Source: VFKU01 sp964620045 (GTDB taxonomy: Bacteria > Hydrogenedentota > Hydrogenedentia > Hydrogenedentales > GCA-2746185). Taken from it: a stretch of 64,000 nt of DNA. The first letter of the stretch is position 1. Each line of letters begins with the position of its first letter. The notes below the pieces were generated by a model. The model made no database searches, was not told where the DNA came from, and saw nothing but the letters and a program-made list of their open reading frames with translations. Of the stretch, positions 1 to 7,443 are shown in pieces. The stretch spans positions 70,382 to 134,381 of the forward strand of contig CAZUJL010000009.1 in assembly GCA_964620045.1 (NCBI GenBank), read 5' to 3'. The translations under genes were made by a program, and so were the position numbers.

Positions 1-22
1 AAGATCGTGGTAGATGGGAGGT

Positions 23-36
23 CCCGCTTTCGCGGG
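23..36. repeat. small GC hairpin in left-edge noncoding DNA
   Basis: A 5-bp inverted repeat (CCCGC/GCGGG) with a 4-nt loop. Its context resembles short dispersed hairpins common between bacterial genes. The first 68 bases hold no convincing gene. The hairpin lies beyond the stop of the leftward thioesterase gene but lacks a clear U-tract, so I do not call it a terminator. Confidence 0.3.
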
Positions 37-68
37 GATGACAGAAGGATGGTACGGGAGGGAAAAGG

Positions 69-491
69 CTACTCCCCGCTTCCCGGCACTTGATTGGCGA
101 GGCCTTCGGGTACGCGGACGGGGCGCATGGTGCGGGAATCGACGAAGGCGCCGCGTTGCCAGGCCGTGCAGCGGACGGCGCCTTTCACGACGAACTCCGC
201 GTCGAGATAGAAGGTCGCTTTGCCGAATTTTTTGACCCACATGCGCCCGGTGACCTCGCGATCGTTCAGCGAAATGCCGAGGTGGTAGTCGACATGCGTG
301 TTCACGATGATCGGCACCGTGTGATCCTTGCGCATGCCTTCCAGCGGGAAGTAAGTGTCGAGCAACTGCAGGCGCAGGTCTTCGAGCCAGCGAATGTAGA
401 CGATGTTGTTCACGTGACCGACGAAGTCGATGTCGTAGGTCTTCACGCGAATCGGCAGTTCGACGAGCAGATGGCGGGGTTCAGCGGTCAT
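69..491 (-). CDS. acyl-CoA thioesterase, 4HBT hotdog family
   Basis: About 140 aa, a typical length for a single hotdog-fold thioesterase of the YbgC/4-hydroxybenzoyl-CoA thioesterase group. Near the N-terminus it has the family signature YDIDFVGHVNNIVYIRWLED: the Asp-x-x-Gly-His-Val-Asn-Asn block carries the catalytic acid and the start of the hot-dog helix. It probably hydrolyses acyl-CoA or acyl-ACP thioesters in the cytoplasm; the substrate cannot be read from sequence. I chose the ATG at 491 because it follows a GGGAG ribosome-binding site and its codons overlap the end of smpB by 11 bp, a typical translationally coupled arrangement. The in-frame ATG at 539 lies deep inside smpB. Confidence 0.8.
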   Translation of the reverse strand: MTAEPRHLLVELPIRVKTYDIDFVGHVNNIVYIRWLEDLRLQLLDTYFPLEGMRKDHTVPIIVNTHVDYHLGISLNDREVTGRMWVKKFGKATFYLDAEFVVKGAVRCTAWQRGAFVDSRTMRPVRVPEGLANQVPGSGE

Positions 492-957
492 CGGGCTTTC
501 TCCCTTTCGCGGCATCCACGAGCGCGCGATCCATGTCACGCTGCACTTCGCGCTTGATGATCACGTCGCGTTTGTCGGCGAACTGGCGGCCTTTGCACAC
601 GCCGACTTCGACCTTCACTTTACCGGCCTTGAAATACACCTTGAGCGGCACCATCGTGAGCCGCTTTTCGATCACACGCGCGCCGAGCTTTACGATTTCG
701 GCTTTGTGCATCAGGAGCTTGCGCGGACGCTCCGGCTCGTGGTTGTGGATGTTGCCGAAGGCGTACGGCGGAATGTGTGCCTTCATCAGGTACAACTCGC
801 CGCGGCGTTCCTCGACATAGCTGTCCTTCAGCGTGAGCGAGCCCGCGCGGAGCGACTTCACCTCCGTACCCGTGAGCGCGATGCCGGCCTCGTGTCGTTC
901 GAGGACGTCGTAGTCGCGCCGGGCCTGGCGGTTCTCAGCGATGATTTTTTCGGACAT
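481..957 (-). CDS. smpB: SsrA-binding protein SmpB
   Basis: 158 aa, full length for SmpB. It starts with the conserved block IIAENRQARRDYDVLERHEAGI, continues with LTGTEVKSLR and the DSY segment, and ends in a Lys/Arg-rich tail (KGRQFADKRDVIIKREVQRD) that would form the helix inserted into the mRNA channel. SmpB binds tmRNA and brings it to stalled ribosomes for trans-translation and peptide tagging. The gene is read leftwards and its stop codon overlaps the start of the thioesterase gene. Upstream lies a large palindromic element separating it from tolB. The tmRNA gene itself is not in the window. Confidence 0.95.
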   Translation of the reverse strand: MSEKIIAENRQARRDYDVLERHEAGIALTGTEVKSLRAGSLTLKDSYVEERRGELYLMKAHIPPYAFGNIHNHEPERPRKLLMHKAEIVKLGARVIEKRLTMVPLKVYFKAGKVKVEVGVCKGRQFADKRDVIIKREVQRDMDRALVDAAKGRKPDDR

Positions 958-994
958 GGGGCGAGTATAGAAAAATTAGGGCCGCGCGGGCACC

Positions 995-1183
995 CTTTGG
1001 ACTGCGGCAGCTCGCTGCCGCTTTGAAGGAGCCAGCGAAGCTGGCGGTGTTTGGCCGAAGCCATCCTAAAAACCTACAGCGCTCATCCTGGAATGAGCGC
1101 TGCTGTTTTGATCTAGGACTTCTGTGCGACGCCGCCAGATTCGCTGGCTTAGGAAAGCGGCAGCGAGCTGCCGCAGTCCAAAG
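995..1183. repeat. 189-bp long inverted-repeat (palindromic) element
   Basis: Two 30-bp arms (995-1024 and 1154-1183) are perfect reverse complements. Pairing then continues imperfectly inwards through the Ala/Trp-like CCAGCGAA.CTGGCGG blocks (1032-1047 and its complement near 1132-1148). Each arm itself contains a nested palindrome built on GCGGCAGC/GCTGCCGC. At the apex is an independent 10-bp hairpin (1077-1086 with 1093-1102, loop CCTGGA). It lies between tolB and smpB, both read leftwards, and carries no open frame of its own that looks real. It could be a REP/MITE-like dispersed element and may also act as a transcript-end structure. Confidence 0.85.
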
Positions 1184-1188
1184 AGGGA

Positions 1189-2523
1189 TTACTGTCTCCG
1201 CGGCCCCCACGAGGGACCTTCGGCGACGAGGTGATTCAGGTTGCCCACCATGCGCACGACGCCGGTTTCAACGGTGGCGGTATAGAGCTGCGCCTTGCCG
1301 GTGCGCGAGGACTGGAACATGATGTGGCGCGAATCGGGCGACCAAGCCGGCGATTCGCTGCTGCCCACGGACTGCGTGAGCGCGCGGGCGCCGCTGCCAT
1401 CGGCATTCATCGCCCACAGCTCAAGGCCCTGCCCGTCCTTCTCGGTGATGCACGCGATCATGTTGCCGTCGGGCGACCAGGCCGGGTCATACACGCTGCC
1501 GCCCTGGAAGCTGACGCGCCGCTGGCCGGAGCCGTCGGCATTCATCACGTACACCTGCGGGCGGCCGTCGCGGTCGGACACGAACACGATCTGCTTGCCA
1601 TCGGGCGAGTACTGCGGACCGGTGTCGCCGAACTTATTGTTGGTCAGGCGCGTCTCGCCGGAGCCGTCGGCACCCTTCACGTAAATTTCCGTGTTGCCGT
1701 CCTTGCTGAGCACGTAGGCGAGCTTCGAACCGTCGGGCGACCACGCCGGCGCGTGGTTCAGGCCCGTGCGCTTGGAGAACACGCGCGAGGTGCCGGTCTG
1801 GCGATCGAAAATGTAAATCCACGGGAAACGGTCTTTGTACGACATGTACGCGATCTGGCGGCCATCGGGCGAGAACTTCGGCTTGATCGAGATCGAGCCG
1901 TGCTTGGTCACCTGCGTGACCTTGCCCGCGTCGTAATCGGCAATGTAAATCTCCTTCACCTTTCCCTGGCCGCCGCTGAAGGTGATTTCCGTCGAGGCCA
2001 CGCCCGCGACGCCGGTCTGGAAGCGCACGGCCTCGTCGGCGAACTGGTGCGCGAGCAGACGCACCCATTGCGGGTCCGCACGCAGGCGCTTGCCGATGAC
2101 CTGCGAGCCGGTGGGCACGTCGAACAGGCGGCACTCGGCCACGACCATGTTGCCCTCGCTGCGCACGACGCCGTGCACGAGGTTTTCGGCCGGCGTAGTG
2201 CGCCAACCGACGAAATCGATCCCGGCCACGTCGGTCGGCATCGCGCGGAAGGCGGGCGGGTACTGGTTCGCCTGAACGATGGTGAACAGGCCGGTGAAAT
2301 CGAGGTCATTCGCGCAGACCTGCGCGAGCAACGGTGCATAGCTTTCCAGGCCTGGGGCGGTCACAAACGGCGGCACCGCGACTTTCAGCCGTGAATCGAC
2401 TCCGACGTTGGTTCGAAGTTGCACAGCACCCTGCTGCTGCACGGTCTGCTGCGCGTGTGCTGAGATGGCGAAAATTGCTGCAATGACAATGGCCCCGATT
2501 CGCGAAACGAAATTCATACTCAC
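1189..2523 (-). CDS. tolB: Tol-Pal system beta-propeller protein TolB
   Basis: 444 aa, the usual TolB length. An N-terminal signal peptide (hydrophobic residues about 8-22, cleavage near AHA-QQ) is followed by the TolB N-terminal domain (to about 165). Then comes a six-bladed propeller of PD40 repeats, each with an SPDG or SPDS turn (FSPDGRQIAYMS, WSPDGSKLAYV, YSPDGKQIVFVSDRDG and so on). It is a periplasmic protein that links Pal and TolA during outer-membrane constriction. The start overlaps the stop of the upstream TolA/TonB-like gene in an ATGA, so the two are translationally coupled. The stop codon is only 6 bp from the large palindrome. No pal gene follows; smpB does. Confidence 0.95.
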   Translation of the reverse strand: MSMNFVSRIGAIVIAAIFAISAHAQQTVQQQGAVQLRTNVGVDSRLKVAVPPFVTAPGLESYAPLLAQVCANDLDFTGLFTIVQANQYPPAFRAMPTDVAGIDFVGWRTTPAENLVHGVVRSEGNMVVAECRLFDVPTGSQVIGKRLRADPQWVRLLAHQFADEAVRFQTGVAGVASTEITFSGGQGKVKEIYIADYDAGKVTQVTKHGSISIKPKFSPDGRQIAYMSYKDRFPWIYIFDRQTGTSRVFSKRTGLNHAPAWSPDGSKLAYVLSKDGNTEIYVKGADGSGETRLTNNKFGDTGPQYSPDGKQIVFVSDRDGRPQVYVMNADGSGQRRVSFQGGSVYDPAWSPDGNMIACITEKDGQGLELWAMNADGSGARALTQSVGSSESPAWSPDSRHIMFQSSRTGKAQLYTATVETGVVRMVGNLNHLVAEGPSWGPRRQ

Positions 2524-3383
2524 CCTGTTCCCCCCTGCGCTGGTTGCTGAAGCGCATCGACACTAAACACGTAAACGACGTCCTGTTTCTCCGCCGCATA
2601 CTCAAGCGGTAGCGGCGGCAATGGTTGTGCGGCAATGATGGCGTTGATGCCCGCCTGGGCCAGTGCCTGGTTCGCGGCCTTCACAATCGTCGGCTGACTG
2701 AGCAGCATGCCATTTCGGCCGACCGTGAACATGATATGCACTTCGCGTTGATCCGGCGACAAATCGACTCCCGCCGGCACCATGAAGAATTTCTCCACCT
2801 TGCGCTGCACGTTGCGGCCCCAGGCGTTGAGGATCGAGGGCAACTGGTTCTGCTGCACGCCGGCGGACGGCGGCGGCGTCTGCGCGACAACCTCGGGCGT
2901 GGGCATCGTCGTCGGCGCGCCGGCCGGAACGATCGGCTCGAGCTTCTTTTCCGGCTTCTTGGGTGCCGGCTTCGGTTCGGGCTTCTTTTCTTCTTTTTTA
3001 GGTTCCGGCTTGGGTTTCGGCTTTTCTTCCGCGACCTTTTTCGGTTCCTCTTTCTTGGGCTCTTCTTTCTTCGGTTCCGGCTCCGGTTCTTTCTTCGGTT
3101 CCGGTTTGGGTTCTTCCTTTTTGGGCTCCGGCTTCGGTGGTTCGGGTTTGGGGGCAGGGGGCGGCGGGGCGACGGCTTTCGCTTCGGGGTTCGGCGAGGG
3201 CGTCGGCGGCGCGGGGAAATTCACCTCAAAGGAGATGGGAATGGCCTTGGGCGCGGGCGGCCGCCAGTTGGTGATCGTAATCACGAAGAGGCTCAGATGC
3301 ACGACGGCCGAAAACACGACCGCTGCTTGCAGCGATCGTGAACGTGTGGCGCTTTGCCAATAGCGAAGGGTCGCCGTGGCCAT
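2520..3383 (-). CDS. TolA/TonB-type energy transducer
   Basis: 287 aa with the classic TolA/TonB layout. There is one N-terminal membrane segment (about residues 19-38), then a long Pro/Lys/Glu-rich spacer (about 55-150) made of PKPEPKKEE-type repeats, and a C-terminal folded domain (about 185-280) with the TonB-C/TolA-C-like run NAWGRNVQRKVEKFF...GRNGMLLSQPTIVKAANQAL. It would span the periplasm and transmit proton-motive force to the outer membrane. Its tight coupling to tolB favours a TolA role. However, tolQ and tolR are not adjacent, because the region upstream is divergent. The DNA of the spacer is low complexity, which explains the repeats there. Confidence 0.85.
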   Translation of the reverse strand: MATATLRYWQSATRSRSLQAAVVFSAVVHLSLFVITITNWRPPAPKAIPISFEVNFPAPPTPSPNPEAKAVAPPPPAPKPEPPKPEPKKEEPKPEPKKEPEPEPKKEEPKKEEPKKVAEEKPKPKPEPKKEEKKPEPKPAPKKPEKKLEPIVPAGAPTTMPTPEVVAQTPPPSAGVQQNQLPSILNAWGRNVQRKVEKFFMVPAGVDLSPDQREVHIMFTVGRNGMLLSQPTIVKAANQALAQAGINAIIAAQPLPPLPLEYAAEKQDVVYVFSVDALQQPAQGGTG

Positions 3384-3491
3384 GGGTAGTCCCCCTAACC
3401 CCTGAGCACGCTGGATTTTACCGTTCTAACGCGGTCTGGATCAATGAAATCACGGGGAACGCAATCGGGCATCGGGGCGAATCCACGTCTA

Positions 3492-3519
3492 TTGAAACAT
3501 TCCGGACTCCTCTTATCCT
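3492..3519 (+). promoter_or_regulatory. possible sigma-70 promoter for the glycosylation cluster
   Basis: TTGAAA (3492-3497) and TATCCT (3514-3519) are separated by 16 nt in the divergent gap between the TolA-like gene and the frameshifted GT-C gene at 3583. Both hexamers match the consensus at four positions. Found by eye only. Confidence 0.3.
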
Positions 3520-3582
3520 CCGCCGCGTAAACAGGTTCCGCGCACCTAGACCCCCGCGCGTCGAATCCATAGAATACGCGCC

Positions 3583-5059
3583 ATGCATGCAACCCCTGCG
3601 CCGGAATATGCCGCCCACTATCCGCGCGCGCTGTTGGGGGTCTACATTCGGACGACGCTGTGGTACCTCGGGTTTGTGGCGCTGTTGTGGATGGTGGGAT
3701 TCGAGGCCATTCACGGGCACCCGACACCGTTTTACGCACTAATCGCACCCATTGGGCTGGCGTGGGACGAGCTCCTGTGGGCGGTCGGCGCGGGCCTGGT
3801 GGCGGTCGCGCTGCTCATTTTCCTGATTCGAAGCTTCCTGCCGTGTGTGGTCGGCGCGGAACCGCAGGGCGACCACGGGGGGGTCACCCCTGCACACGGA
3901 AATCGGCGGGCTTACGCGGCGACAGTTGGCGTTGCTGGTCGCGTTCGCGGCCCTCTTCCCCGCCGTCGTGGCGATGATGCGCGGCGGCTTCGATGGCATC
4001 TCGCAGGCCTATTCGCGGCAGAGCTACGAGTACATCAACGACATTGGTGTGGGCGGCTCGATCCGCGGCCTGTTCCACGACTATGAGAAGTACCACAAGC
4101 TGCTCTCGATGCACTCGAAGGTGCATCCACCCGGACCAATCGCGATTTTGTGGATGCTGTCGTATGTCGCGGGGCGCACGCCGATGGGGTTATCGATCGC
4201 CACGATCCTTTTCGGCGCGCTGTCGGTGCTGCCGATGTATTGGCTCGCGCGCGACATCCTCGGCGAATGGCGCGGCCGGATCGCGGTGCTGCTCTACGCG
4301 CTGATGCCGACCGTGGTGCTGTTCACGGCGACCAGCGCGGACATCACCTTCATGCCGTTTACGCTGATGACGTTGTTTTTGTTTTGGCGATCAATTCATG
4401 TCGAATCGACAAAGCTCGCGGGTACGTTCGCCCTCCCACTCTGTGCCGGAGTTTTGTATGGATGGTTGGGATTGGTGTCATTTTCGTTGCTCTCAATCGG
4501 CGTGTTCTTTGCGTTGATTGGATTGTGGCGTCTGTTCGATGCGCGGTACCGCTGGGCCGTGGTGCGCACCGCCGTGTTGATGCTCATCGGCGCGATTGGC
4601 GTGCATCTGCTCGTGTATGCCTGGTCGGGTTACAACACGATGACGGTGTTTGAATTGTCGAAACAGCAATTCGATACGGACCAGATCAATCTGGACCTGA
4701 TGGATCCGCGTTGGCCGGCGTGGGCCTTCAAAATCGTGAACCCGATGTGCTGGTTTTTCTTCGCGGGCATTCCCGTGTCGGTGTTGGCGCTGCGTCGCAT
4801 GCAGTCGTCCTTCTCCCGCAAAAATTTCCTCTTTCTGCTCGTTGGCCTGACGCTTCTGGCCTTCGATATACTTTATCTCGCGCGCGGCGAGGGCGAGCGT
4901 TCGGCGATGTACATCATGCCGTTTATCGTGTTGCCGGCCGCGCACATGATCGACGAAATCTGCGCCGCCGCGCGGTCGTGGCGTCCGCTTACGATCACGC
5001 TTGCGTGCCTCGGCGCTCAATGTATCGCGACCGAGGCGATTCTGTACACGTATTGGTGA
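3583..5059 (+). pseudogene. GT-C-type membrane glycosyltransferase interrupted by a 1-nt frameshift
   Basis: Two overlapping open frames together encode one polytopic membrane protein. The first (from ATG 3583) has two membrane segments and runs to a G7 run at 3877-3883. The second frame (3845-5059) carries about eight further hydrophobic segments. Removing one G from the run joins them into a continuous protein of 491 aa with no stop. It has the general build of GT-C/ArnT-like lipid-linked sugar transferases, including an HPPGP motif after the first large loop. This parallels NPPAVSYW and NPPGFSYY in the two paralogous-looking genes downstream. The family assignment is inferred from topology. 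The break may be a real mutation, slippage-controlled phase variation, or an assembly error. A GT2 gene follows after 7 bp. Confidence 0.65.
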
Positions 5060-5066
5060 AGCTTCG

Positions 5067-5807
5067 ATGTGGCGCAATCAAAAAGTCTCGGTCATCTTCC
5101 CCACCTACAACGAAAAGGACTCGATCCGCGCCGCGATCGAGGACTTCTTCCGCTGCGAACATGTGGATGAGATTTTGGTGGTGAACAACAACGCCGCGGC
5201 GGGCACGGACGAGGAAGTGAAGCCTACGCGCGCGCGACTGGTGCACGAATCGCGGCAGGGCTATGGCCACGCGATCTGGCGCGGGCTGAAGGAAGCAACC
5301 GGCGACCTGCTGATCATCGCCGAGCCGGACGGCACCTTCTCCGGGAATGACGTGTACAAGATGTTGGCATACTCCGACGACGTGCCGGTGGTGTTTGGCA
5401 CGCGCACCTCGCGCGAGTTCGTGTGGGAAGGCGCGAACATGGGATTCCTGCTCAAGTTCGGCAACTGGGCCGTCGGCAAGCTGGTCGAGTTCCTGTTCAA
5501 TACGACGATTCTCACCGACGTCGGCTGCTCGATGCGCCTGTTCCGGCGCGACGCGTACGAAAAAATCGCGCCGCAGTTCAGCATTGGCGGTTCCGCCTTC
5601 GGCCCTGAAATGCTATTGCTCACGATCCTAAACGACCTTCCCTTCGTCGAGATCGCGGTGAACTACAAGAAGCGCGTGGGCGTATCGAGCGTCACCGGGA
5701 ACAAATTCCGTGCGGCGGTGCTCGGCATGGAAATGACGCTGATGGTGCTGCGCTACCGTGTGAAGTCCTGGTTCGGCTGGCGGCCGTCGGTCAATTCGCA
5801 GCAGTAA
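5067..5807 (+). CDS. family 2 glycosyltransferase (GT-A fold)
   Basis: 246 aa. It opens with the GT2 signature KVSVIFPTYNEKDSI, followed by DEILVVNNN, HESRQGYGHAIWRGLKEATGD and the metal-binding-type acidic motif EPDGTF in place of DxD, then the acceptor region with DVGCSMRLFRRDAY. This is the DPM1/polyprenyl-phosphate sugar synthase-like type without C-terminal membrane anchors. It probably transfers a nucleotide-activated sugar to a lipid carrier or glycan, which GT-C enzymes could then use. I chose ATG 5067, 7 bp after the stop of the upstream gene with GGTGA as ribosome-binding site. The 3' end overlaps the convergent neighbour by 17 bp. Confidence 0.85.
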   Translation: MWRNQKVSVIFPTYNEKDSIRAAIEDFFRCEHVDEILVVNNNAAAGTDEEVKPTRARLVHESRQGYGHAIWRGLKEATGDLLIIAEPDGTFSGNDVYKMLAYSDDVPVVFGTRTSREFVWEGANMGFLLKFGNWAVGKLVEFLFNTTILTDVGCSMRLFRRDAYEKIAPQFSIGGSAFGPEMLLLTILNDLPFVEIAVNYKKRVGVSSVTGNKFRAAVLGMEMTLMVLRYRVKSWFGWRPSVNSQQ

Positions 5808-7443
5808 CACCGGCCCACCGCAGCAGCAGGAAGCCTTCCGGAGCCGTTCCGCCGATCCGATACGGCAGCACGCCGATGCGGTGCGAATAGAATCCGGCGG
5901 AGGCGTTCACGTCGAAGGTCGTCGCGGCGGTCCGATAGGGTTCGGACAACGTTTCGACCGGTTCAAATCCTGGCGGAAGCGGCGACCACACGTGCGCGGC
6001 GTAGGCGTCGACCACGAGGTAGTCGCCGGGATCCATCAGCGGCCGGGTGGGGTCGGCGAAACTTTGTTTCTCGCTGAACGCGAGCGGCCGCGCGCCGGCT
6101 TTCATCACGTGGTACTCGAAGCCCCAATACGCGACGTAATAGAGCGGCACGTTGTCCTGCTTCGCGCGGGCAACGGCGCGGTTCGCGGCATCGAGATCAT
6201 GCTTTGCGACGTCGTCGTCCGCGATGAGCAGCCACAGGCACAGCGCGAATCCCACGACGCAGGAGACGACATTTAGCTGGAAGCGCTCTTGATTGACCAG
6301 CAGCAGCACTACGATCGCGGGGATGATCGGCAGCAGCGTGCGCGCGCTGATGTAGTGGTTGATGAAAATCGTGAAGATCAGCGTTCCCGCGATCCAGCAA
6401 CCGAACAGCACGGCATCGGCGCGTGAAAGATCGGGAAGACTTCGCGCGGCTCCGATCAAAATTACGGCGCCCGCGAAGAAAAAAATTGCGAGGTGCAACA
6501 GAACGCCCGTGCCATAGGGATCACTCTCCCCCACGAACAACTGCGCGAGCGAGTAGCCACCCATGATCGGCGCGCAGAGCATGATCGCGAGCACGGCGGA
6601 CACGCCGCTGAGCCACAGACCCGCGCGCGCGGCAGCGGGAATCGCGAGCGGCAGCAGGCATCCGCCGAGAAACACGATGGTGAGCAGCGGACGCGTGCCG
6701 CTGGTCTCCCCCCCGCGCCATTTCTCGGCGAGCGCGACGCCGGCGGCATCGGAGATCGACGTGATGCCGTACTTCGTGTACATGTACGCCTGAAACGCGC
6801 CGAAGACAGCGAGCGGTATCACGAGCCACAGGAACCAGAGGCGTGGTCGAGGACTGCGCAACAGGCCATCAAGCAACAAGAGAGGAATAATGGTGACGCC
6901 GAAAAATTTCACCAGCGGGGCAACTGCAGCACACGCCATCGAGATCCCGAGCCAGCGCTGCGAATTACCCTCGAACGCCCTCCGCCACGCGACGATCGCC
7001 CACACATAACACGCGAGCAAGGGCGTGTCCGTCATCAATGTGGACGCGCTGATCAAAAACGCGGGCGTCAGCACGCTCAGCGCCACGGCGGCACCCGCGC
7101 GCAGGCCGAGGTCGCGCGCGAGTTCAAACGCACCGAGCGCGGCGAGGCCCGCGAAGGGCAGCATGTAAACGTGCAGCGCGATGATGTTCCAATCGCTGAT
7201 CACGCCGATGAGCGCGAGCCAGTACGACACCGCCGGCGGGTTGTGGTTGACCATATAAATCGGAACTTTTTCGACGCCGTAGTCGACGTCGAACCCGAAA
7301 AAATCCAGCGGCGCTTTCGCGATCTGTTCCGCCACCCATATGAACACGTGGTCGTCCGCCTGGTATGGCTTGGCGATAAAAGGCAGCAACAGCACGACCG
7401 GCAATAGAAACACCGCCGCGCGCTGGAACGCGAGCGACTTCAC
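5791..7443 (-). CDS. polytopic GT-C-type glycosyltransferase (GT39/GT83-like)
   Basis: 550 aa with about 10-12 hydrophobic segments. The first periplasmic loop has the Asp-Asp motif YQADDHVFIW, the position of the catalytic acidic residue in GT39/PMT and ArnT enzymes, followed by LDFFGF and NHNPPAVSYWLALIG. Such enzymes transfer sugar from a polyprenyl-phosphate donor on the outer face of the inner membrane. I chose the GTG at 7443 because it overlaps the stop of the upstream paralogue as GTGA; an ATG further upstream lies inside that gene. The C-terminal 120 residues form a soluble tail (GFEYHVMKAGARPLAFSEK...) shared with the neighbour. The acceptor is unknown. Confidence 0.75.
   Translation of the reverse strand: MKSLAFQRAAVFLLPVVLLLPFIAKPYQADDHVFIWVAEQIAKAPLDFFGFDVDYGVEKVPIYMVNHNPPAVSYWLALIGVISDWNIIALHVYMLPFAGLAALGAFELARDLGLRAGAAVALSVLTPAFLISASTLMTDTPLLACYVWAIVAWRRAFEGNSQRWLGISMACAAVAPLVKFFGVTIIPLLLLDGLLRSPRPRLWFLWLVIPLAVFGAFQAYMYTKYGITSISDAAGVALAEKWRGGETSGTRPLLTIVFLGGCLLPLAIPAAARAGLWLSGVSAVLAIMLCAPIMGGYSLAQLFVGESDPYGTGVLLHLAIFFFAGAVILIGAARSLPDLSRADAVLFGCWIAGTLIFTIFINHYISARTLLPIIPAIVVLLLVNQERFQLNVVSCVVGFALCLWLLIADDDVAKHDLDAANRAVARAKQDNVPLYYVAYWGFEYHVMKAGARPLAFSEKQSFADPTRPLMDPGDYLVVDAYAAHVWSPLPPGFEPVETLSEPYRTAATTFDVNASAGFYSHRIGVLPYRIGGTAPEGFLLLRWAGVTAAN

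Noticed and set aside
1231..2394. 387-codon rightward frame opposite tolB
   Set aside because: Opposite strand of a conserved propeller gene; the protein is Ala/His/Arg-rich and has no family features.
2782..3363. Gly/Ser/Phe-rich rightward frame with a repetitive GSGFGS pattern
   Set aside because: Arises from the reverse complement of the Lys/Pro/Glu spacer of the TolA-like gene; not a silk-like or elastin-like protein.
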